Assembly: GCA_028279155.1 (NCBI GenBank) | Contig: JANQST010000074.1 | Span: 1 to 6,877 of the forward strand | DNA: 6,877 nucleotides | Direction: 5' to 3' | Source of the DNA: Cyclobacteriaceae bacterium | GTDB lineage: Bacteria; Bacteroidota; Bacteroidia; Cytophagales; Cyclobacteriaceae | Notes under the pieces: generated by a model | What the model saw: only the letters and a program-made list of their open reading frames with translations | What the model was told of the DNA's origin: nothing | Database searches by the model: none | Program-made: the position numbers and the translations under genes | Part shown: in pieces, positions 1 through 6,064 of the stretch | Numbering within the stretch: the first letter of the stretch is position 1 | Layout of the letters: each line of letters begins with the position of its first letter

Positions 1-395
1 TTGAATTTGAGGGATTCCCGGAAAACAAAGAACTTAAGCGAGGAAAGACATACGAATTCGCATGGACCGGTAAGTCGAGTTCAAACATTCTTGATTTCAA
101 ACTCTATCGGGGAGATGAGTTAAAAGCAGTCTTGCCAGAAGTCGCAAATACCGGAGACGCCAAAATTCTTCTTCCCTCCTCGATGAAACCTGGAAAATAT
201 CGATTTTATATCACGGACTCAAGAAACAAGGATCAAGAGGTCCATTCTCCGATTTTCATAATCAAACCCCGGTTGTCCTGGCCAATAAAAGCAGTCCCTC
301 TCTTGGGTGCAGGTGCTGCCGGATATTTTCTCCTTAACCAGGATACTGACGATTCATTTGATATAGAGGGGCCTCCAGACGTCCCCAGCAACTAA
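1..395 (+). CDS. Kre9/KNH-like Ig-fold protein with C-terminal membrane segment (3' part only)
   Basis: The reading frame is open from base 3 to a TAA at 393-395 and continues upstream of the window, so only the last 130 residues are visible. A TTG at 132 falls inside the domain and is not a believable start. Visible residues 13-88 follow the pattern of the Kre9/KNH1-type Ig-like domain found in many bacterial surface proteins: GKTYEFAWTG, then a FKLYRG strand, then LPSSMKPGKYRFYITD. A hydrophobic stretch follows at about residues 92-111 (WPIKAVPLLGAGAAGYFLL), then an acidic, proline-rich tail ending GPPDVPSN. The domain is a binding or structural module, not an enzyme, and its ligand cannot be told. 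The stop lies 15 bases before the caspase gene, which suggests co-transcription and perhaps a shared job at the cell envelope. What lies N-terminal is unknown. The Ig-fold call rests on pattern resemblance alone. Confidence 0.75.
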   Translation, partial: EFEGFPENKELKRGKTYEFAWTGKSSSNILDFKLYRGDELKAVLPEVANTGDAKILLPSSMKPGKYRFYITDSRNKDQEVHSPIFIIKPRLSWPIKAVPLLGAGAAGYFLLNQDTDDSFDIEGPPDVPSN

Positions 396-410
396 ATAAA
401 TTTTACCGCT

Positions 411-1568
411 ATGAAAAGATTCATTTATACTCTTTTATCATGCATACCTTTATCACTGGTAGCTCAAAGCTTTGTAGAAAAAACAAACTCCATTCAGGTG
501 GATCTCACTAAAAATGTGACAACTACCCTACCTGCCATCATATGGGAAACTCCTAGAATTGAATCTTCCTTTAGCACAGATAACTCGATCATTTTGAAAG
601 CTCGAGTAAAATCAAGCGTTGAATTGGAAGAGGTGAAACTACGAATCACTTTCGGCGGAAATACGGTAGAGAAGAAAATAGATGTTCCACCCCTTCAAAA
701 CAGTTTCAATTTTGAACAAAAACTCAATTTAAGGGACGGGTCTAACATTGTCGAAATCATCGCTAAAAACAAAAATGGTGGTATCGTAAGCAGTGAACGA
801 AGTATTCTGCATGGTGAGGATGATATCATTGCAACCATTGACGCAAACAGAAAGGATTACGCCTTAATAATTGCAACGGATGAATACGATTACTGGGGTG
901 ACCTAAATAATCCGATAAATGATGCCACCACGATTGGGTCCATATTGAAAGAGAAGTATGGTTTCGAAACTGATATGTTGGTAAACCCCTCAGTCGAAGA
1001 GCTCAATGACAAGATATACGACTATAATTCCAAGCTGTTCAATCCCCAGGACCAATTGCTGATATTTGTAGCTGGACATGGGTATTTTGATGAAACGCTT
1101 GAAGAGGGCTATGTTGTTGCAAGTAACTCCTTGAAAAATGATAGAGGGAAAACTACGTACCTGTCCCATAACCTACTGAGAGTGCGTATTGAGAATATCA
1201 AATGTGAACATATCCTATTGGTCATGGATGTATGTTTTGGCGGAACCATAGACCCAAAAATGGCAAGGGTAAGAGGTAACGCCTTGGAAAAGGAAGATGC
1301 TCAATATTTAGTTAAAAAATTAACAAAGCGAACACGGAAATTCTTAACAAGTGGCAGCAAAGAATATGTGCCGGATGGTACACCTGGTAAACATTCTCCA
1401 TTTGCCGAGAAGTTTATCCTGGCGCTTCGTGAAATTGGAGGAGGTGAAGGCAGAATCCTTTCAACCACAGAACTAATCCCCTATTTTATGAGGCTATCAA
1501 CCGAACCACGATTTGGAAGTTTTGGGACTGACGAAGCAAATAGTGATTTTGTATTTGTTGCCAAGTGA
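411..1568 (+). CDS. Exported caspase-family (C14) cysteine protease with N-terminal Ig-like domain
   Basis: This 385-residue protein is a probable caspase/metacaspase-type endopeptidase acting outside the cytoplasm. Residues 1-19 form a signal peptide (MKRFIYTLLS, hydrophobic core, cleavage near VAQ-S). Residues about 45-135 look like an Ig-type beta domain ending in a NIVEIIAKNKNGG strand. The caspase p20-like part begins at about 146 (KDYALIIATDEYD, then NNPINDATTIGSILKEKYGF). The catalytic His is H223 in FVAGHGYFD and the catalytic Cys is C275 in MDVCFGGTID. D273, two residues before the Cys, matches the acidic S1-pocket residue of metacaspases, so cleavage after Arg or Lys is inferred rather than after Asp. 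The p10-like part includes LTSGSKEYVPDG and KHSPFAEKF (313-335). A basic stretch at 285-310 between Cys and p10 could be a self-processing site. The ATG directly precedes the signal peptide. The gene follows the Ig-fold gene by 15 bases. No T9SS sorting domain is seen, so the product may stay periplasmic. The substrate is unknown. Confidence 0.9.
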   Translation: MKRFIYTLLSCIPLSLVAQSFVEKTNSIQVDLTKNVTTTLPAIIWETPRIESSFSTDNSIILKARVKSSVELEEVKLRITFGGNTVEKKIDVPPLQNSFNFEQKLNLRDGSNIVEIIAKNKNGGIVSSERSILHGEDDIIATIDANRKDYALIIATDEYDYWGDLNNPINDATTIGSILKEKYGFETDMLVNPSVEELNDKIYDYNSKLFNPQDQLLIFVAGHGYFDETLEEGYVVASNSLKNDRGKTTYLSHNLLRVRIENIKCEHILLVMDVCFGGTIDPKMARVRGNALEKEDAQYLVKKLTKRTRKFLTSGSKEYVPDGTPGKHSPFAEKFILALREIGGGEGRILSTTELIPYFMRLSTEPRFGSFGTDEANSDFVFVAK

Positions 1569-1591
1569 GACACCGTCTTGGTTTCTATTTT
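1561..1591 (+). terminator. Possible weak rho-independent terminator after the caspase gene
   Basis: CCAA at 1561-1564 pairs with TTGG at 1578-1581, and GAC at 1569-1571 pairs with GTC at 1575-1577, giving a seven-pair stem with a 4-base bulge and a 3-base loop. A T-rich run (TTTCTATTTT) follows at once. The left arm overlaps the last codons and stop of the caspase gene. The bulge and the interrupted T run make this a weak candidate, but the position fits the end of the unit. Confidence 0.35.
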
Positions 1592-1616
1592 GAATGAATT
1601 TGCTATTTAGGACCCA

Positions 1617-1639
1617 GTGATTTAATCACGCTTCAGCGT
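1617..1639. repeat. Two adjacent short inverted repeats in the caspase-mrp spacer
   Basis: Bases 1617-1629 form a perfect odd palindrome, GTGATT-T-AATCAC. It shares AC with a second inverted repeat at 1628-1639, ACGCT-TC-AGCGT. No T run follows, so this does not look like a terminator. It could be an operator or a small hairpin upstream of the mrp promoter, or chance. Function is not established. Confidence 0.3.
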
Positions 1640-1691
1640 TATTGAGGGAACTTTACATCGAGCCCTTTTGTCATTCCTTTGTTACTCATCG

Positions 1692-1724
1692 TTGAGGTAG
1701 GATAGGTAAGAATAGCTAAACTTG
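1692..1724 (+). promoter_or_regulatory. mrp: Bacteroidota-type promoter for the mrp operon
   Basis: TAAACTTG at 1717-1724 matches the Bacteroidota -7 consensus TAnnTTTG at all but one base. A TTG at 1692-1694 sits 22 bases upstream, close to the usual spacing for the -33 element. The box ends 9 bases before the mrp ATG at 1734, so the transcript would have a very short leader. No Shine-Dalgarno sequence is seen, which is common in this phylum. The start site has not been measured. Confidence 0.5.
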
Positions 1725-1733
1725 CAGTTCGGA

Positions 1734-2825
1734 ATGGAACTAACCAAAGAAAATTTACTTAAGGCGCTCAGCCATGTGCAAGATCCAGATCTTAAAAAAG
1801 ATCTTGTCACACTTGGCATGATCCAAAATATTCACATTAGTGAAGATAAGGCAGCATTCGATGTAGTACTGACTACACCGGCATGCCCAATGAAAGAGCT
1901 AATCCGAAAAGATTGTGAGGAGGCAATTGAAAAGCACATAGGAGATGTCAAGTTGACAATCAATATGACTTCACATGTCACCACACAAAGGGATGACGGC
2001 CCTATCTTACCAGGGGTTAAAAACATCATAGCAATTTCTTCAGGGAAAGGTGGTGTTGGAAAATCTACGATTGCGAGCAATTTGGCTGTGGCATTGGCTA
2101 AAACCGGTGCTGATGTTGGGCTTATCGATGCTGATATATTTGGACCATCGATACCAACGATGTTCAATTGTGAATTTGAACAGCCAAGTGTTGTTCAGGA
2201 AGACGGGAAGAATAAAATTGTTCCGTTACAGCAATATGGTGTCAAACTGCTTTCAATAGGATTTTTAACAAATAGTGAAGATGCGGTTGTTTGGCGCGGA
2301 CCGATGGCCAGTTCTGCCTTGAAGCAGTTTATCGGTGATGCGAAATGGGGTAATCTGGATTACTTGCTTATTGATCTTCCTCCAGGAACTAGTGATATTC
2401 ATTTGACACTTGTACAAAGTGTTCCCGTCACAGGTGCTTTGGTCGTAACCACACCGCAAAAAGTGGCTTTAGCAGATGCTCAAAAAGGAATATCCATGTT
2501 TAGACAGAAACAAATCAATGTCCCTATCTTGGGTTTGATAGAAAATATGGCATGGTTTACTCCGGAAGAGCTTCCTGACAATAAGTATTTTATCTTTGGG
2601 AAAGACGGTGGACGAAACTTAGCTGAAAAAAATGATGTTGAGTTAATTGGTGAAATTCCGATTGTGCAATCCATTCGTGAAAGTGGGGACAATGGATTCC
2701 CGGTTGTAATGAAAGAAGGAGAGGTTTCAACGGCTTTCATGAAGCTGGCAGAAAGAGTAGCGCAACAGGTGGCCATTAGAAATGCATCAATGGATGAGAC
2801 TAAAAAAGTAGAAATGACCGTTTAA
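1734..2825 (+). CDS. mrp: Mrp/ApbC family P-loop ATPase, Fe-S cluster carrier
   Basis: This 363-residue cytoplasmic protein belongs to the Mrp/ApbC (NBP35/Ind1-like) family, which binds and delivers Fe-S clusters to apoproteins using ATP. Residues 1-85 are the MIP18/DUF59 domain, with conserved PDLKKDLVTLGMI and TTPACPMKELI (C51). The deviant Walker A is at 103-111 (SGKGGVGKS), then GLIDADIFGPSIP at 129-141 and LLIDLPPGTSD at 211-221. The family's usual CxxC after the ENM motif is absent: residues 270-283 read ENMAWFTPEELPDN, then YFIFGKDGG. I recall Bacteroidota homologues often having this form, so it is probably a lineage trait and not a lesion. Cluster binding would then need other cysteines or the partner. 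I chose ATG 1734 because MELTKENLLKALS is the usual family start; a TTG at 1722 would add only four residues and overlaps the promoter box. The NifU-like gene follows after 4 bases, supporting a joint role in Fe-S assembly. Confidence 0.95.
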   Translation: MELTKENLLKALSHVQDPDLKKDLVTLGMIQNIHISEDKAAFDVVLTTPACPMKELIRKDCEEAIEKHIGDVKLTINMTSHVTTQRDDGPILPGVKNIIAISSGKGGVGKSTIASNLAVALAKTGADVGLIDADIFGPSIPTMFNCEFEQPSVVQEDGKNKIVPLQQYGVKLLSIGFLTNSEDAVVWRGPMASSALKQFIGDAKWGNLDYLLIDLPPGTSDIHLTLVQSVPVTGALVVTTPQKVALADAQKGISMFRQKQINVPILGLIENMAWFTPEELPDNKYFIFGKDGGRNLAEKNDVELIGEIPIVQSIRESGDNGFPVVMKEGEVSTAFMKLAERVAQQVAIRNASMDETKKVEMTV

Positions 2826-2829
2826 ACTT

Positions 2830-3108
2830 ATGCCTGAATTAATTGATAGGATAGAAAGCGCGCTAGAGAAGATCAGACCTTATCTTGAGGCTGATGGTGG
2901 GGACGTAAAGGTGTTAAAGGTTGATAAGAACAAGAATGTAGTCCTGGAATTGCTCGGAGCCTGCGGCTCTTGTCCAATGTCAACGATGACACTTAAGGCT
3001 GGCGTGGAAGAAGCTATCAAAAGAGAAGTCCCAGAAATAAAAGGCGTCCATGCAGTCAATATTACTTCACCAGACGATCCCAATGCTAAGCTCCCGCACA
3101 GCTCTTAG
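2830..3108 (+). CDS. NifU C-terminal-domain Fe-S scaffold protein
   Basis: This small cytoplasmic protein (92 residues) consists of essentially one NifU C-terminal (Nfu-type) domain, which holds a cluster between two cysteines and passes it on. The signature is clear: IRPYLEADGGDVKVL at residues 16-30, and GACGSCPMSTMTLKAGVE at 43-60 with the CxxC at C45 and C48, then EVPEIKGVHAVN. The last dozen residues (PDDPNAKLPHSS) go beyond the conserved fold and are encoded by the stretch that also holds the start of the next gene. The gene lies 4 bases after mrp and is surely co-transcribed with it. Because the neighbouring Mrp lacks its C-terminal CxxC, this protein may provide the cluster ligands for the pair; that is inference. 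It is not the full-length nitrogenase NifU, since the IscU-like and central ferredoxin-like parts are absent. Confidence 0.94.
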   Translation: MPELIDRIESALEKIRPYLEADGGDVKVLKVDKNKNVVLELLGACGSCPMSTMTLKAGVEEAIKREVPEIKGVHAVNITSPDDPNAKLPHSS

Positions 3109-6034
3109 TAAATGGAAATGGTGCGTCTTTCTACTACTATGTTTTCTGAAATTAACTAGCTCTGCCCAAGACAGATGCGGCACTATCGCCCCAGATCCAA
3201 CAATTTTTGAACCCTGGCTACAGGAAAAAGTCCAAAATAGATCCTTATCGCAGCTTCTAAGAGAACGAACAACTGAAGTATACGAAATTCCGATTGTTGT
3301 CCACATTATAGAACCTGCATCCGGGAGCCTGAATATTTCCGATGAACGTGTTGAAAGGCAGATCGAGATATTAAATGAAGATTTTCGCCGAACCAACGCT
3401 GATGCTATAAATACACCGGCTGAGTTCTTACCTGTTGCAGCAGATACGGAAATTCAATTTGTTTTAGCAAGACAAGATCCTAAGGGAAATCCGACAAACG
3501 GGATCGTTCGCGTCAAAGGCTCGAGGGATTGGTATAGCACCTTTGTCCATCTCGATCTTATCAGATCTGAAAGCTTCTGGCCTCCATCCAACTACCTCAA
3601 CGTTTATGTGCTGGATATCAATACTTTTCTTGGATGGGCATCATTTCCAATAACTACCCTGCCCGGAATCATCAATGAAAACTCGGATGCTATTTGGGAT
3701 GGCGTTTTAGTCGACTATATCTATTTTGGAGAAAACCCGTTGGCGTCTTCGTTTCCAAGTTTCGGTAGAACAGCGACTCATGAAATCGGCCACTATTTTG
3801 GTTTGCGGCATATTTGGGGCGATGGCGGTTGTGGAGTAGATGATTTTGTGACTGACACACCAGTAGCGGATGATGATAATGGAGGTTTATCTTCTCCTTG
3901 TACATTCCCAAACCCGGAAGACAATACGGTTTGTAGTACACCCGAAATGTTTCAAAACTACATGGACTACACCGATGATGGTTGCATGAATTTATTTACC
4001 GAGGGACAAAAAACAAGAATGAGAACGGTTCTTGAAAACTCTCCAAGACGGCTTTCTTTATTGACTTCCCCAGCCCTGATTGAGCCTACGAGGTTTGCCA
4101 ATGACCTTGCGATTGCTGATATCAGGTTACCCAATGAGGGAACTTGCAACAATCTCATTAATGCAGAGGTAGAGGTAGCCAATTATGGCAATACAGCTAT
4201 CAATTCGTATTCCATCGCACTTTTTGTAGGCGGCTCTCAAGTGCAGTCCATCAACCAAACAACTACTCTTGCCACTGATGAAAGAGAGATTATCTCGTTC
4301 AATAATGAGCTAATCTCTTCATCTCCTACAACAGTTGAATTTCGAATTACCAATGTAAATGGAACATCGGATGGCAATACCACAAATGATGCAATGAGTG
4401 TTTCACTTTTTCAAACTGCCGCACTACCCCTTCCCTTTGCGGAAGATTTTGAGTCAACACTTAATGTCCTAGGTAAAAACGGAACAAATTTTCCATGGGA
4501 GACTGTAACTGCCATTAAAGAAAACACTTCAAACAAAGCACTTACTTTCAAGTCCTTTCAAAACACTACTGCCTTTGGTGAAGAAACATGGATCAAGACA
4601 CCCATTTTTGATCTATCAGGAATCAACTCAGCGGAATTGACATTTAGTTATTCTTACGCCCAGACTTCAAGCACTTTCTGGGACGGATTGGAAGTTAAAG
4701 TAAGCACGGATTGCGGGGTCACTTTTTCAGATGAACCGCTATTCAACAGCTTCGGCCCTGCCCTGGCCACAGCAACGATGACGGATGATTCATTTGTTCC
4801 ACAGAGTTTCTTTGACTGGAAAGACACAACCATCAACATCACCCAATTTGCTTCCTCGAATGGCGTTCAGTTTGCTTTTGTTGGTCAAAATGGAATTGGA
4901 AACAACATTTACCTTGATGATATTCGCATTTTGCAAACCAATCTAAAGGCGCGAGATGCCAGCGTGCTAGAAGTTGATTCTCCGATCTTGACCTGTAAGA
5001 ATGTCTCTTCTGCTGATTTCAGAATTAGAAATGTTGGCTTTGAGGAAATCACGAGTTTAACCTATGAGTATACATCAAACGGAGTAACGAATACTGAGAC
5101 GGCTGACGAATTGTCTATTATTTCAGGTGGTTTTCAATCAATAAGTTTCGATATCAATTTGTTGGAAGGACCAAATCAGTTAAGTCTATCAATCCTTGAG
5201 GTGAACGGCTCTTCCGATGATGACCTCACTAACAACTCAGCGGATTTCACCATAAATCAATCTACAAGTGGAGAAGCATATCCACTAACAGTAGATTTTG
5301 AAATTCCGAATAACTGGTCCTCTTTCTCAGAATCTCAATCACAACTTTGGTCAAAAACGCTTGTTAATCACAACTGGGTACTGCAAGCTGATGCCTTCAA
5401 TGCTTCAGAATTTGGAAGTAAAAGTTGGTTTATCAGCCCCAACCTAACTGTTGGATTGTTGGATAGTGCTGGATTATCTTTTAAAGTTTCCTATGCCCAA
5501 CGACCGGGGTTCATAGATCGGCTTCAAGTACTTATGTCAATTAATTGTGGTGAATCCTACACGTTTGAACTTCTGAACGCCTCCTCAGATTCATTGGCAA
5601 TAACAGAATCAACTACTTCATGGATCCCACAGTCCGATGCTGACTGGAAGGAGTTTAAGATTGATTTGAAACCTTCAATTCCTTGGCGAGACGATATCCG
5701 ATTAGCCTTTGTTTTCACCAATGGCAATGGGAATAATCTCTACTTGGACGATATAAGTGTAGGGATTAAACCGGAAGTTGAGGACGAGAATAGCTTTAAA
5801 ATTTTCCCAAATCCAGCTACTTCCGTGTTTAATGTAGCGTTCTCGTTAGCAGAAAGAGATGATGTAGTTGTTCAGCTTATGGATGTTTCAGGAAGAATTA
5901 TTTTGACTCGAACCTATGAAAATGTGTTAGATCAGGTATATGATATCAATACTATTTCAGAAGAAGGCTTTTATTTTGTGAAAATAACGGGCGATCGAAT
6001 CAACCAAACGGAAAGACTGTACATTCGCCGATAA
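3083..6034 (+). CDS. Secreted M43 (pappalysin-like) zinc metalloprotease with T9SS sorting domain
   Basis: This 983-residue protein is exported by Sec and then probably by the type IX system to the surface or medium. Residues 1-29 are a signal peptide (basic RTALSKWK, then CVFLLLCFLKLTSSAQ). The catalytic domain spans about 66-325: EIPIVVHII, the zinc motif HEIGHYFGLRH (H233, E234, H237, H243), and the Met-turn NYMDY (M294), with cysteines 250, 273, 284 and 301 probably in disulfides as in cytophagalysins. Two copies of a CARDB-like plus jelly-roll unit follow (about 340-616 and 622-893). The last 79 residues form a type A sorting domain (FKIFPNPATSVFNV, MDVSGRII, GFYFVKITG, ending in LYIRR). 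I chose ATG 3083 because it puts the signal peptide at the N-terminus. An ATG at 3050 would add 11 residues, and no other in-frame start is seen before the hydrophobic core. The start overlaps the NifU-like gene by 26 bases. The role is likely extracellular protein breakdown. Confidence 0.93.
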   Translation: MLSSRTALSKWKWCVFLLLCFLKLTSSAQDRCGTIAPDPTIFEPWLQEKVQNRSLSQLLRERTTEVYEIPIVVHIIEPASGSLNISDERVERQIEILNEDFRRTNADAINTPAEFLPVAADTEIQFVLARQDPKGNPTNGIVRVKGSRDWYSTFVHLDLIRSESFWPPSNYLNVYVLDINTFLGWASFPITTLPGIINENSDAIWDGVLVDYIYFGENPLASSFPSFGRTATHEIGHYFGLRHIWGDGGCGVDDFVTDTPVADDDNGGLSSPCTFPNPEDNTVCSTPEMFQNYMDYTDDGCMNLFTEGQKTRMRTVLENSPRRLSLLTSPALIEPTRFANDLAIADIRLPNEGTCNNLINAEVEVANYGNTAINSYSIALFVGGSQVQSINQTTTLATDEREIISFNNELISSSPTTVEFRITNVNGTSDGNTTNDAMSVSLFQTAALPLPFAEDFESTLNVLGKNGTNFPWETVTAIKENTSNKALTFKSFQNTTAFGEETWIKTPIFDLSGINSAELTFSYSYAQTSSTFWDGLEVKVSTDCGVTFSDEPLFNSFGPALATATMTDDSFVPQSFFDWKDTTINITQFASSNGVQFAFVGQNGIGNNIYLDDIRILQTNLKARDASVLEVDSPILTCKNVSSADFRIRNVGFEEITSLTYEYTSNGVTNTETADELSIISGGFQSISFDINLLEGPNQLSLSILEVNGSSDDDLTNNSADFTINQSTSGEAYPLTVDFEIPNNWSSFSESQSQLWSKTLVNHNWVLQADAFNASEFGSKSWFISPNLTVGLLDSAGLSFKVSYAQRPGFIDRLQVLMSINCGESYTFELLNASSDSLAITESTTSWIPQSDADWKEFKIDLKPSIPWRDDIRLAFVFTNGNGNNLYLDDISVGIKPEVEDENSFKIFPNPATSVFNVAFSLAERDDVVVQLMDVSGRIILTRTYENVLDQVYDINTISEEGFYFVKITGDRINQTERLYIRR
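4100..5761 (+). repeat. Internal duplication in the M43 protease: (CARDB-like + jelly-roll) x2
   Basis: The protein repeats a unit of about 275 residues. Copy 1 (4100-4930) has a CARDB-like part (residues 340-443) and a jelly-roll part (448-616); copy 2 (4946-5761) has the same at 622-725 and 732-893. Shared marks are a Cys before a strand ending in N-Y/V-G (C355, C638), NVNGTSDGNTTN against EVNGSSDDDLTN, DFE at the jelly-roll start, FSYSYAQ against FKVSYAQ, STDCG against SINCG (C544, C822), VPQSFFDWK against IPQSDADWK, and GNNIYLDDIRI against GNNLYLDDISV. The copies have diverged well beyond DNA-level identity, so the duplication is old. Confidence 0.7.
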
Positions 6035-6064
6035 TTATTAGGTTTATCCAAAAGAAGCTCAGGA

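Noticed and set aside
132..395. A separate 87-residue gene starting at TTG 132
   Set aside because: The frame is open to base 3 and the Ig-like domain pattern begins before 132, so this is the end of a longer gene.
397..404. TAAATTTT as a promoter box for the caspase gene
   Set aside because: It deviates at the last base of TAnnTTTG, no TTG lies at the right distance upstream, and the 15-base gap fits co-transcription better.
1722..1733. TTG at 1722 as the mrp start
   Set aside because: It adds four unconserved residues and lies inside the probable promoter box; ATG 1734 gives the usual family N-terminus.
2265..2776. Minus-strand open frames inside mrp (2265-2459 and 2480-2776)
   Set aside because: They are antisense to a strongly conserved gene, have no recognisable domains and show Cys/Ser/Pro-rich compositions typical of shadow frames.
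6039..6046. TAGGTTTA as a promoter box for the PASTA gene
   Set aside because: The last base deviates and no -33 TTG is seen; in an AT-rich spacer such a match is expected by chance.
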